Source: Collinsella stercoris DSM 13279
GTDB taxonomy: Bacteria; Actinomycetota; Coriobacteriia; Coriobacteriales; Coriobacteriaceae
Direction of reading: 5' to 3'
NCBI RefSeq assembly: GCF_020735465.1
Contig: NZ_CP085935.1
Location: forward strand, 744,001 to 808,000
DNA length: 64,000 bases
In this document: piece by piece, positions 42,784 to 51,103 of the stretch
Layout of the letters: every line of letters starts with the position of its first letter
Position numbering within the stretch: the stretch's first letter is position 1
The notes under the pieces: model-generated
The model's input: only the letters and a program-made list of their open reading frames with translations
Told to the model about the DNA's origin: nothing
Database searches by the model: none
Program-made: the position numbers and the translations under genes

Positions 42784-44240
42784 GCGAATCGACCCCTATG
42801 CCCGCCGCTCTGGGCGATGGGGGTTCCGCTTTCGACGTGCCCCCGTCGTCACCGACCGTCCCGGCGTACGCATCGACCACCGCGCCGTACGGGTCGCTCG
42901 CGCCCGACGACGGCGAGGGTGCCCTCGTCATAGCCGTCGCCCCCGAGTCGCCCGCGGACGACTTGGGCATCGAGTGCGGGATGCGCGTGCTCAGCGTCAA
43001 CGGCAAGCCCCTCACCGACATGATCGTCTGGCTGTGGGAAAGCGACGGGGACGACGTCGAGATCGAGGTGTTCGACCCGCGTGACGACACCGTGACGCCT
43101 GCGATCCTTGAGCGCTTCCCCGGGGAAGAATGGGGCTTGGAGTTCGACGGCGCGGTTTTTGACGGCATGAGGACGTGCGTGAACGCCTGCGTGTTCTGCT
43201 TCATGAACATGTTGCCCAGGGAGAGCCGCAACACCCTCACCATCCGCGACGACGACTATCGGCTCAGTTTTTTGCAGGGCAACTTCGTCACCCTCACGAA
43301 CATGACCGACGCCGAGGTCGACGACGCGATCGACAAGATGCTCTCGCCCATGAACGTGAGCCTGCACGCCATCACCCCGGAGTGCCGTCGCAAGCTGATC
43401 GGCCGGAACGCCCCCCGGGGCATCGAGGTGCTCGAAAGGTTCCTCGACGCCGGCATCGAGATCCATGCGCAGATCGTGCTCTGCCCCGGCTTGAATGATG
43501 GGGACGAGCTGCTGTCCACGCTGAGATACGTCGAGGCGCACCCCGGCATCACGAGTCTCGCCATCGTGCCCCTTGGATTCACCAAGCACCAGAAGCGATT
43601 CACGACCTCGTATTCCGACGACGTCGAGGCGTCTCGCGCCGTCGTGCGGATGCTCGAGCCCTTTCAGCGGCGCGCCCGCACGACGCGCGGCGCGACGGTC
43701 TTTCAGCTCGCGGACGAATTCTACATCGACGCCGAGCTCCCCGTCCCCCCCGCGGAGACCTACGACGGGTTCCCTCAGTTCTACGACGGCATCGGCATGC
43801 TGCGCAGCTTCCTCGACGAGGTGGACGCGCTGCGCTGCGATCGGGCCGAGGACCTTTCCGTCGTAGGCGAGCGGCTTGCGGCTGACGGCCGCCGGGCCCT
43901 CGTCATCTGCGGCGAGGCCGCCCAAAGCACCTTCGACGCGTTCTGCGCGGCCTTCGCTCCCGCGGGCGCCGTCTCCTCCCGCGCCATCAAGAACGAGTAC
44001 TTTGGCGGCAACGTCAACGTCACCGGCCTCATCTGCGCCTGCGATCTTTTGGCGCAGCTCCCGCGGGATCTCGCCGCCATCACGGTCCTCATCCCCGACG
44101 TGATGTTCAACTACGACTCCCTCACCCTTGACGGAGTTGAGAGGCGCTCCATCACCGTGGAGCTCGAGCGTCGCGGCGCCACCGTCCGCTATTCGACCCC
44201 CGCCCCGTCCCAGCTCCTCGATGCCCTGTTGATGGGCTAG
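42780..44240 (+). CDS. DUF512 protein: PDZ-like plus radical-SAM-like domains
   Basis: The 486-residue protein has a Pro/Ser-rich N-terminal stretch (1-45), a PDZ-like segment (about 47-105), and a radical SAM-like core with Cys133, Cys137 and Cys140 in CVNACVFCF. The C-terminal DUF512 part holds EYFGGNVNVTGL and PDVMFNYD. In many Gram-positives the gene stands directly before der, as here, so a ribosome or cofactor-linked role has been suspected; no reaction is known. Most family members lack the 45-residue N-terminal extension. Confidence 0.88.
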   Translation: MSESTPMPAALGDGGSAFDVPPSSPTVPAYASTTAPYGSLAPDDGEGALVIAVAPESPADDLGIECGMRVLSVNGKPLTDMIVWLWESDGDDVEIEVFDPRDDTVTPAILERFPGEEWGLEFDGAVFDGMRTCVNACVFCFMNMLPRESRNTLTIRDDDYRLSFLQGNFVTLTNMTDAEVDDAIDKMLSPMNVSLHAITPECRRKLIGRNAPRGIEVLERFLDAGIEIHAQIVLCPGLNDGDELLSTLRYVEAHPGITSLAIVPLGFTKHQKRFTTSYSDDVEASRAVVRMLEPFQRRARTTRGATVFQLADEFYIDAELPVPPAETYDGFPQFYDGIGMLRSFLDEVDALRCDRAEDLSVVGERLAADGRRALVICGEAAQSTFDAFCAAFAPAGAVSSRAIKNEYFGGNVNVTGLICACDLLAQLPRDLAAITVLIPDVMFNYDSLTLDGVERRSITVELERRGATVRYSTPAPSQLLDALLMG

Positions 44241-44352
44241 TCTTTGCTGCTGCAAAGCGAAGGGATTCTCCCTTGCAGGTCGCCTGCCGTTCTGTCGAAG
44301 CCGCGCCGCTGTGCTTCGGGAAGAAACGGGTGGCGCAGCGTGGGCACGCGCA
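44241..44352. other. Gene-free sequence upstream of palindrome D
   Basis: The DUF512-der gap is 335 bp in total. This first part has no convincing gene. GGCGCAGC at 44333-44340 could pair with GCTGCGCC beyond palindrome D (about 44482-44489), so the folded region may begin here. Confidence 0.4.
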
Positions 44353-44468
44353 GTTCCGGGGCCCGGCATGTCGTCCGCCGCGAGTTCCGCACGAACCGAA
44401 GGCCCCTTATGGGGCCTCCGTGCGAGCAGGACTGTCCGAGCGCCGGACGACATGCCGGGCCCCGGGAC
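44353..44468 (+). repeat. Large intergenic palindrome, copy D (DUF512-der gap)
   Basis: Arms of 25 bp at 44353-44377 and 44444-44468 are complementary with one mismatch. The 66-nt interior holds AGTTCCGCACGAACC (44383-44397), an inner GGCCCC/GGGGCC hairpin, and a match to GCGAGCAGGRCTGTYCGAGC near 44422-44441. This is the same interior as copy A read on its minus strand. An A-T pair in the arm of A next to the core is a G-C pair here, a compensated change. Confidence 0.85.
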
Positions 44469-44535
44469 GGTGGGTTGCGAGGCTGCGCCCAACATACGGA
44501 GGTTCTGGGACGGACCGCGAGCGCGTGGGACCGCA

Positions 44536-44544
44536 TGGTAAAAT
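44536..44544 (+). promoter_or_regulatory. Extended -10 promoter of der (TGG-TAAAAT)
   Basis: TAAAAT at 44539-44544 follows TG plus one base. No -35 is apparent. Transcription would begin near 44551, about 25 bp before the der start, and just beyond palindrome D. Confidence 0.5.
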
Positions 44545-44575
44545 TCTTGCAGTTATGACTACTCAAGGAGTACGT

Positions 44576-45910
44576 ATGTCTCGACCCATCGTAGCGATCG
44601 TCGGCCGCCCGAACGTGGGCAAGTCGACGCTCGTCAATCGTATCGCCCAGACCTCCGACGCCATCGTGCACCAGAGCCGCGGCGTCACCCGCGACCGCAG
44701 CTACCACGTGGCCGACTGGAACGGTCGCGAGTTCACGCTCGTCGACACCGGCGGCATCGAGCCCATGAAGAGCGACGACGTGTTCGCCACCTCCATCCGT
44801 GACCAGGCGCTCGCGGCGGCCGAGGAGGCCGCCGTCATCCTGTTCGTCGTCGACGGCTCGGTGGGCGTCACCGAGGAGGACGAGAGCGTGGCGCGCATGG
44901 TGCGCAAGCTCAAGAAGCCCACGTTCCTGCTCGTCAACAAGCTCGACAACCCTGCCCGCGAGAACGACAACCTGTGGGAGTTCTACTCCCTGGGCGTCGG
45001 CGACCCGGTCGCGGTCTCCGCGCTGCACGGCCATGGCACGGGTGATCTGCTCGACGAGGTCGTCGCCCTTCTGCCCGAGGATGCGGGCGAGGAGGACGAG
45101 CCCGACACCCTGCGCGTCGCCATCATCGGGCGCCCCAACGCCGGCAAGTCCTCGCTCTTCAACAAGATGATCGGCAACGACCGCTCCATCGTGAGCAACA
45201 TCGCCGGCACCACGCGCGACGCCATCGACACGGTGGTCGAGCGCGACGGCAAGCGCTACCGCATGGTCGACACCGCGGGCATCCGCAAGAAGAGCACCGT
45301 CTACGAGAACATCGAGTACTACTCCATGGTCCGCGGCCTGCGCGCGATCGATCGCGCCGATGTGGCCTTGCTCGTGGTCGACGCGTCCACGGGCGTTACC
45401 GAGCAGGACCAGAAGGTCGCGAACCTCGCCATCGAGCGCGGCTGCGCGCTCGTCGTCCTGCTCAACAAGTGGGACCTGCTCAAGGACGACTACGAGCGCG
45501 ATGCCGTCATGGAGACGGTCGACCGCCGCCTCACTATGGCCCCGTGGGCCGAGTACCTGCGCATCTCCGCCATGACCGGGCGCAGCGTGCATAAGATCTG
45601 GGACATGGTGGACGCCGCCGCCGAGCGCCGCGCCTGCCACATCACCACGTCGCAGCTCAACCGCCTGCTCACCGACATGCGCGAGTTCGGCCACACCGTC
45701 TCCGACGGCAAGCGCCGCCTCAAGATGCACTACGTCACGCAGACCGGCGAGAAGCCCCCGGCGTTCACGTTCTTCGTCAACCACACGGACCTGGTCACTG
45801 ACAACTACAAGCGCTATATCGAGAACCGCATGCGCGCGACGTTCGATTTCAAGGGCACGCCGATCCGCCTGCGCTTCCGCGCCAAGAAGTCCGACAAGGA
45901 CAAGGAGTAG
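44576..45910 (+). CDS. der: Ribosome-associated GTPase Der (EngA)
   Basis: Der has two tandem GTPase domains needed for 50S assembly. The 444-residue product shows GRPNVGKST near residue 10, DTGGIE, then GRPNAGKSS near 185, DTAGIRKK and NKWDLL, and a C-terminal KH-like domain. AAGGAG at 44565-44570 selects the ATG at 44576 over an in-frame ATG at 44555. It is followed by plsY and gpsA, the arrangement found in many Gram-positives. Confidence 0.96.
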   Translation: MSRPIVAIVGRPNVGKSTLVNRIAQTSDAIVHQSRGVTRDRSYHVADWNGREFTLVDTGGIEPMKSDDVFATSIRDQALAAAEEAAVILFVVDGSVGVTEEDESVARMVRKLKKPTFLLVNKLDNPARENDNLWEFYSLGVGDPVAVSALHGHGTGDLLDEVVALLPEDAGEEDEPDTLRVAIIGRPNAGKSSLFNKMIGNDRSIVSNIAGTTRDAIDTVVERDGKRYRMVDTAGIRKKSTVYENIEYYSMVRGLRAIDRADVALLVVDASTGVTEQDQKVANLAIERGCALVVLLNKWDLLKDDYERDAVMETVDRRLTMAPWAEYLRISAMTGRSVHKIWDMVDAAAERRACHITTSQLNRLLTDMREFGHTVSDGKRRLKMHYVTQTGEKPPAFTFFVNHTDLVTDNYKRYIENRMRATFDFKGTPIRLRFRAKKSDKDKE

Positions 45911-45913
45911 GGA

Positions 45914-46603
45914 ATGGGTTCCACGTCCATGCATGTGTGGCTTTGCCTCGCATTGGCCTGCGTGGTCAGTTACGCGCTTTGTGGCATTCCGTTTGGCAAG
46001 TTCTTTGCCAAGTGTCTTGCCCATGTGGACTTGCAGAAGGTCGGATCGGGCAACATCGGTACCACAAATGCGCTGCGCGCCGGCGGACCCAAGGTGGCCA
46101 TCCTCACGCTTGTGTGTGATGTCCTCAAGGCGGTCATCAGCATCAACTGTGCGCTTCCGCTCCTCTCTTGGGCGTTCGGCTGCTCCGTCGCGTCGTTCTA
46201 CCCCGGCGGTTCACATGATTTCGTCATTGCCGTTCTCGGCATCTCGTGTGTCGTTGGCCACATGTTCAGCTTCTATCTGCGCTTCAAGGGCGGGAAGTCC
46301 ATCGCCACCGGAGTCGGCGTGCTTTTTGCCATCAACCTGCCCTGGGCCTTGCTGCACCTCGGCATCTTTATCGTGCTCGTCGCCCTTACCAAGTTCGTGA
46401 GCGTCGGCTCGATTGCGACTGCCGGGTTGGTCGGCATCACGGCCTGCCTGCTGTTTCCGCACGCGTCCCTCGCGTTCAAGCTCATCATGGGGGCCCTCGG
46501 CCTGCTGGTGGTGTGGGCGCATCGCTCCAACATCAAGAAGCTCATGAACGGCACCGAGTCCAAGCTTTCATTTACCAAACGCGTCGACAAGATGGATGAG
46601 TGA
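45914..46603 (+). CDS. plsY: Glycerol-3-phosphate acyltransferase PlsY
   Basis: PlsY uses acyl-phosphate from PlsX to acylate glycerol-3-phosphate. The 229-residue membrane protein has about six transmembrane helices and the motifs GSGNIGTTNALRAGG, GHMFSFYLRFKGGKSIATG and a third near the C-terminus (here in altered form). AAGGAG in the end of der is its ribosome site. gpsA, which supplies the substrate, follows with overlap. Confidence 0.94.
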   Translation: MGSTSMHVWLCLALACVVSYALCGIPFGKFFAKCLAHVDLQKVGSGNIGTTNALRAGGPKVAILTLVCDVLKAVISINCALPLLSWAFGCSVASFYPGGSHDFVIAVLGISCVVGHMFSFYLRFKGGKSIATGVGVLFAINLPWALLHLGIFIVLVALTKFVSVGSIATAGLVGITACLLFPHASLAFKLIMGALGLLVVWAHRSNIKKLMNGTESKLSFTKRVDKMDE

Positions 46604-47612
46604 TATGCGCATTGCACTGATAGGCACCGGCTCGTGGGGCACCGCCATGGCGGGCCTCGTCGCATCGCATGGCCATGACGTCGTCATGTGGTCCTACGAT
46701 GCCGATCCGGTCATCGAGATCAACGAGCGCCATACGAACGCCTGTTACCTCAAGGACTACACCCTGCCTGGCAACGTCACGGCGACCAATTCGCACGAGG
46801 AGGCCCTTACCGGCGCGGACGCCGCGATCTTCGCCGTGCCGTCCGCGTTTCTACGCGGCGTGGCGCGGGATTGCGCGCCGTATGTGAGCGACTCGCTGCC
46901 CGTCCTCTGCCTCGCCAAGGGCATCGAGCTCGGTACCGGTCTGCTCATGAGCGACGTCATCGCCAGCGAGATCGGCCATCCCGAGCGCATCGCCGCGCTC
47001 TCGGGCCCCAACCACGCCGAGGAGATCTGCCACGGGTCGCTTTCCGCCTCGACCATCGCCTGCGAGAGCGTCGAGGTCGGCGAGTTCTTCAAGGAGCTCA
47101 CGCTGAGCCCCGCGTTTCGCGTGTACCTGTCCTCCGATATGGTGGGCGTCGAGCTCTGCGGCGCCATGAAGAACGTCATGGCCATCATCTGCGGTATCGC
47201 GGCCGGTTCCGGCATGGGCGACAACGCCCTCGCGCTCATCATGACGCGCGGCCTGGCCGAGATCAGCCGCCTGGTGCACGCCTGCGGCGGCGAGGCGATG
47301 ACCTGCATGGGTCTTGCCGGCATGGGCGACCTCATCGTCACCTGCACCTCCCGGCACTCGCGCAACCGCACGTTCGGCGAGGCGTTCGCCCACGGCGAAT
47401 CGCTCGAGGAGTACCAGAGCCGCCGCCGCATGGTCGTCGAGGGCGCCGCCGCCGCGCGCAGTGTGAGCGAGCTCGCCCGCTCCAAGGGCGTCGACGTGCC
47501 TCTCACGTTCGCGCTCGAGAGCGTCCTGTACGGCGGCGTCACCCTCGAGTCCGTCCTGGAGACGCTCGTCAACCGCATCCCCAACGAGGAGTTCTACGGC
47601 CTCGACGAGTAG
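46596..47612 (+). CDS. gpsA: Glycerol-3-phosphate dehydrogenase [NAD(P)+]
   Basis: GpsA reduces dihydroxyacetone phosphate to glycerol-3-phosphate for PlsY. The 338-residue product has the nucleotide site IALIGTGSWGTAMA, LSGPNHAEEI, the catalytic Lys in GAMKNVMAI, and the GLAGMGDLIVTCTSRHSRN block. The ATG at 46596 overlaps plsY by eight bases; the next in-frame ATG (46605) is equally possible since neither has a strong ribosome site. The last start would remove only MSD. Confidence 0.95.
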   Translation: MSDMRIALIGTGSWGTAMAGLVASHGHDVVMWSYDADPVIEINERHTNACYLKDYTLPGNVTATNSHEEALTGADAAIFAVPSAFLRGVARDCAPYVSDSLPVLCLAKGIELGTGLLMSDVIASEIGHPERIAALSGPNHAEEICHGSLSASTIACESVEVGEFFKELTLSPAFRVYLSSDMVGVELCGAMKNVMAIICGIAAGSGMGDNALALIMTRGLAEISRLVHACGGEAMTCMGLAGMGDLIVTCTSRHSRNRTFGEAFAHGESLEEYQSRRRMVVEGAAAARSVSELARSKGVDVPLTFALESVLYGGVTLESVLETLVNRIPNEEFYGLDE

Positions 47613-47736
47613 CGCCTACGGGTGGCCCGCTGCCCTGCGCACAGGGGTCGCCCGCTGCGGTCCGCCGCCGGCCGGGTCCTTTTGGCCCCCGTCCACATCC
47701 ATCAATCGCATATTGTCCGTTCGAAAGGAACACGCC

Positions 47737-48417
47737 ATGTCCGCACCTATCAAGATCTCGCCCTCGATTCTTTCCGCCGACATGGCGCATCTGGCGCGCG
47801 ACCTCGACCTCATCGCCTGCGCGGACCTCATCCATGTCGACGTGATGGACGGGCACTTCGTTCCCAACCTGAGCTACGGCACCGCCATCGTGAAGGCGTG
47901 CAAGGGCGCGACGGACATCCCGCTCGATGTGCACCTCATGGTCTCCAACCCCGATGACACCATCGACTGGTACATCGATGCCGGCGCCGACCTCCTTACC
48001 GTGCACTACGAGGCCTCGACGCACCTGCACCGCACCATCGCGCACATCAAGGAGCGCGGGTGCAAGGCAGGCGTCGTCCTCAACCCCGCAACCCCCGTCT
48101 TCGTCCTCGAGGACATCATCGAGGATGTCGATATGGTCCTGCTCATGAGCGTCAACCCCGGGTTCGGTGGCCAGGCGTTCATTCCGCGCACCATCGAAAA
48201 GCTACGGCAGCTCACCGCCTTGTGCGCCTCGCATGGCGTCGCGCCGCTCATCGAGGTCGACGGCGGCGTGGGCATCGCCAACGCGGAGGGGATCGCTGCC
48301 GCGGGCGCCACGGTGCTCGTCGCCGGGTCCGCGGTCTTTGGCGCGAAGGACCCGGCGGCAGCCGTCGAGGCCATCCGCTCCGCGGCCGAGCTCGGCCGCT
48401 CTCGGATCGGCGCGTAG
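47737..48417 (+). CDS. rpe: Ribulose-phosphate 3-epimerase
   Basis: Rpe interconverts ribulose 5-phosphate and xylulose 5-phosphate in the pentose-phosphate pathway. The 226-residue TIM barrel shows SPSILSADMAHL, HVDVMDGHFVPNLSYG, HLMVSNPDD and MSVNPGFGGQAF, with His, Asp and His metal ligands in place. GAAAGGA at 47723-47729 selects the ATG at 47737. It is the first gene of a five-gene unit through coaBC. Confidence 0.95.
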   Translation: MSAPIKISPSILSADMAHLARDLDLIACADLIHVDVMDGHFVPNLSYGTAIVKACKGATDIPLDVHLMVSNPDDTIDWYIDAGADLLTVHYEASTHLHRTIAHIKERGCKAGVVLNPATPVFVLEDIIEDVDMVLLMSVNPGFGGQAFIPRTIEKLRQLTALCASHGVAPLIEVDGGVGIANAEGIAAAGATVLVAGSAVFGAKDPAAAVEAIRSAAELGRSRIGA

Positions 48418-48420
48418 CCC

Positions 48421-49587
48421 ATGTCCACGCAACGGTATGTGAATCTCGACTACGCCGCATCCACGCCGATGCGGCCCGAGGCGGTTCGGGCGCAGGCCGA
48501 CTACGACGCCTCCCGTCTCGCGGGGGTCAACCCCAATTCGCTTCATTCCCTGGGACGTCAAGCCGCCATACGGCTGGAGGAGTGCCGCCGTGCCGTCGCG
48601 GCAAGCCTCGGTACGCGCGTGCGCGCGAGCGAGATCGTGTTCACGGGCGGCGGCACCGAGGCGAACGTCCTCGCCCTTCTGGGCATCGCCCAGGCCGTGC
48701 GCGAGCGCGATCGCGGCAGGTCGCGCGTCATCGTCTCGGCGATCGAGCACGACTCCATCCTCGACAACCTGCCCCTGCTGCGCGCCGATGGGTTTACGGT
48801 CGATGTAATCAAACCCGACTCGACGGGTCGCATCGACCCATCGTCGCTCGAGCGGCTCATCTCGAGCGACGTCGCGCTCGTGTCGGTCATGCTCGCCAAC
48901 AACGAGACGGGCGTCGTCCAGCCCATCGCTGATCTTGCGCGCATCGCGCACGGCGCGGGGGCGCGCATGCACAGCGACGCGATCCAGGGGTGGCTGCACA
49001 TCCCCTTCGACGTGTCCGCGCTCGGCGTCGATGCGCTCTCGCTTGCCGGCCACAAGGTGGGCGGCCCGGTCGGTATCGGCGCGCTCTACCTCAAGTCGCG
49101 CACGCCCATACGGGCGAGGAGCTTCGGCGGCGGACAGGAAGGCGGCCTCAGGCCCGGCACGCAGGACCTGCGCGCTATCGTCGCGCTCGCCGCGGCGGCG
49201 AGCGCCCTGCGGCCCCTGGTCGCGCATCACCGCGAGCAGGTCGGCTCCCTTGCGAACGGGCTCTACACGCGCCTGTGCGCCCACCCGCGCATCCATGCGA
49301 CGATGGGCGATTGGACGTCCGTCGAGCGGCTGCCGGGCATCGTGAGCATCTACGTCGACGGCATCGACTCCGAGGAGCTCATTCTCCAGCTCGATGGGCT
49401 CGGCTACGAGGTCTCGGCGGGCAGCGCGTGCTCCAGCGCGAGCCTCGACGCGAGCCATGTCCTGCGCGCCATGGGCATTCCGCGCGAGAAGGCGCTGGGG
49501 TCCTTGCGGATCTCCTTCGACGACCGGGTGGAGCCCGACTCGCTCGAGCGGTTCGCACAGGCGCTTTTCGAGGTGGTGGGCGCATGA
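48421..49587 (+). CDS. Cysteine desulfurase (IscS/NifS family)
   Basis: The 388-residue PLP enzyme moves sulfur from cysteine to acceptors. The pyridoxal Lys212 is in SLAGHKVGGP, the PLP-contacting His/Asp are in MHSDAIQG, and the active Cys337 is in SAGSACSSASL. Group I architecture fits Fe-S cluster or tRNA thiolation service, e.g. for IspG and IspH. No scaffold gene (iscU, mnmA) is adjacent, which leaves the acceptor unknown. Its stop overlaps the nif3 start (ATGA). Confidence 0.92.
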   Translation: MSTQRYVNLDYAASTPMRPEAVRAQADYDASRLAGVNPNSLHSLGRQAAIRLEECRRAVAASLGTRVRASEIVFTGGGTEANVLALLGIAQAVRERDRGRSRVIVSAIEHDSILDNLPLLRADGFTVDVIKPDSTGRIDPSSLERLISSDVALVSVMLANNETGVVQPIADLARIAHGAGARMHSDAIQGWLHIPFDVSALGVDALSLAGHKVGGPVGIGALYLKSRTPIRARSFGGGQEGGLRPGTQDLRAIVALAAAASALRPLVAHHREQVGSLANGLYTRLCAHPRIHATMGDWTSVERLPGIVSIYVDGIDSEELILQLDGLGYEVSAGSACSSASLDASHVLRAMGIPREKALGSLRISFDDRVEPDSLERFAQALFEVVGA

Positions 49588-50390
49588 ACGTAGGGGAGTT
49601 GGAGCGCGCGCTCTTCGAGGCGTTCCCTGCCCGGGACGCGGAGCCCTGGGATCGCGTCGGGCTCTCGGTGGGCGATCCGGACGCCGAGGTGGCGGGCGTC
49701 GCCTGCGCGCTCGACGCGACGGTCGCCTCGCTGGATGAGGCCGTCCGGCGCGGAGCCAACGTCCTGGTGACGCACCATCCCGTCTACCTTTCGGCTCCCG
49801 ACCGGTTCTGCCCCGCCGCGCCCGGCAGGCCGAGCTCCTCGGCGACGGTGTTCGAGGCCGCCCGCCGCGGCGTGAGCATCATCTCGATGCACACCAACCT
49901 CGACCGCTCATGTGCCGCCCGCACGCTGCTTCCGCGGCTCATGGGGCTTGCGGCGCGCACGTCGCTGGAATGGGCGGAGGAGCCGGAGCGCACGGGCATC
50001 GGGGGGATCTGCGAGACTGACCCCATCACGGTGAAGGAGCTCGCTCTCCGCGCGCAAGAGGCGTTCGCGACATGCGCGCAGGCGTGGGGGAGACCCGACG
50101 CCCTCGTGCGGCGCATCGCGTTCGTGGGCGGCTCGCTCGGTGACTTCGGTGAGCTTGCGCTCGAGCACGGCTGCGACGCGGTCGTGACCGGGGAGCTGGG
50201 CTACCACCGCGCGCAGGATCTCGCGCTCCGTGGGCTTTCTGTCGTGCTGCTCGGCCATGACCGGATCGAGCAGCCGTTTTGCCGCATACTTGCCGATGCG
50301 ACCGCGCATGCGGGCGTCGCGCAAGACCGTATACATATCATTCCGCTCCCCCAGCAGTGGTGGGTGCCGTCGCAAGGAGGACATGCATGA
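49584..50390 (+). CDS. Nif3-like / DUF34 metal-binding protein
   Basis: The 268-residue protein carries Nif3 (YqfO) motifs: WDRVGLSVGD, VTHHPVYL with the metal-binding His pair, HTNLDRS, and VVTGELGYHRAQD with the C-terminal ligand set. The family forms toroidal hexamers with a bimetal site; its function is unsettled, and GTP cyclohydrolase-I-like annotations are doubtful. The LGHDRIEQ tail replaces the usual LGHxxSE with Ile for Ser. It overlaps both neighbours, so it is co-translated. Confidence 0.88.
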   Translation: MNVGELERALFEAFPARDAEPWDRVGLSVGDPDAEVAGVACALDATVASLDEAVRRGANVLVTHHPVYLSAPDRFCPAAPGRPSSSATVFEAARRGVSIISMHTNLDRSCAARTLLPRLMGLAARTSLEWAEEPERTGIGGICETDPITVKELALRAQEAFATCAQAWGRPDALVRRIAFVGGSLGDFGELALEHGCDAVVTGELGYHRAQDLALRGLSVVLLGHDRIEQPFCRILADATAHAGVAQDRIHIIPLPQQWWVPSQGGHA

Positions 50391-51100
50391 GCCAAGGTTC
50401 CGATCTGATCAAGCTCCAGGAGACCGATCTCGAACTCGACCGCGAGCGCAAGACGCTCAAGGACCTGCCGCTCATCGCCGAGCTCGCCAAGAAGCGCGCC
50501 TCCTACGCCAAGCTCAAGTCCGAGGCGACGCGCCTGCTCGCCGATCGCAAGGACGCCCAGATCGCCGTCGACGACCTCGACGAGGCGGAGCGCTCCTGCC
50601 ACGAGGCCATCACCGCCGCCCAAGAGCGCCCGATCGACGCGAGCGACTATCGCGCCGTCCGCGATTTGGAGGAGGAGCTCTCGCTGCTCGCCAAGCGCCT
50701 GGACAAGATCGCGTTCGACCGACCGGCCGCCCTTGAGAAGCTCGAGGCGGCGCGCGAGCGCGAGGACAAGCTCGCCGGGTATATCAAGCGCTTCGAGGCG
50801 TCCATCATCGAGGACACCAAGGCCGCCCGCGAGCAGGCAGCCGGTCTGCAGGCCTCCATCGATGAGCTCACGCGCCGCCGGGAGCATCTCCTGGGGCGCC
50901 TGCCGCAGGAGACCCGCGCGATGTACGAGCGCGGTCTCGCGCGCTTTCGCGGCCTGACCGTCGAGCGCATCGAGGGCAACGTCCCCACGGTGTGCCGCAC
51001 GGCGCTGCAGCCCGCCTCCATGGACGCGCTGCGCCACGCGGGCGATATCGCCGAGTGCCCCTACTGCCACCGCATCATCGTCTTGAATGCCGAGGAGTAG
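50387..51100 (+). CDS. Coiled-coil zinc-ribbon protein (COG1579 type), ribbon degenerate
   Basis: The 237-residue protein is nearly all coiled coil (about 5-190) and ends in a zinc-ribbon-like segment. Family members have two Cys-x2-Cys pairs; here the first pair has only one Cys (Cys203 in PTVCRTAL) while CPYC (224-227) is intact, so three Cys remain, unless a His completes the site. The role is unknown, though the link to nif3 is conserved. AAGGAGG at 50374-50380 sets the ATG at 50387. Confidence 0.85.
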   Translation: MSQGSDLIKLQETDLELDRERKTLKDLPLIAELAKKRASYAKLKSEATRLLADRKDAQIAVDDLDEAERSCHEAITAAQERPIDASDYRAVRDLEEELSLLAKRLDKIAFDRPAALEKLEAAREREDKLAGYIKRFEASIIEDTKAAREQAAGLQASIDELTRRREHLLGRLPQETRAMYERGLARFRGLTVERIEGNVPTVCRTALQPASMDALRHAGDIAECPYCHRIIVLNAEE

Positions 51101-51103
51101 ACC

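Noticed and set aside
47613-47700. Direct repeat GTSGCCCGCTGC in the gpsA-rpe gap
   Set aside because: Two 12-base copies with one difference are too short and too GC-rich to support an element.
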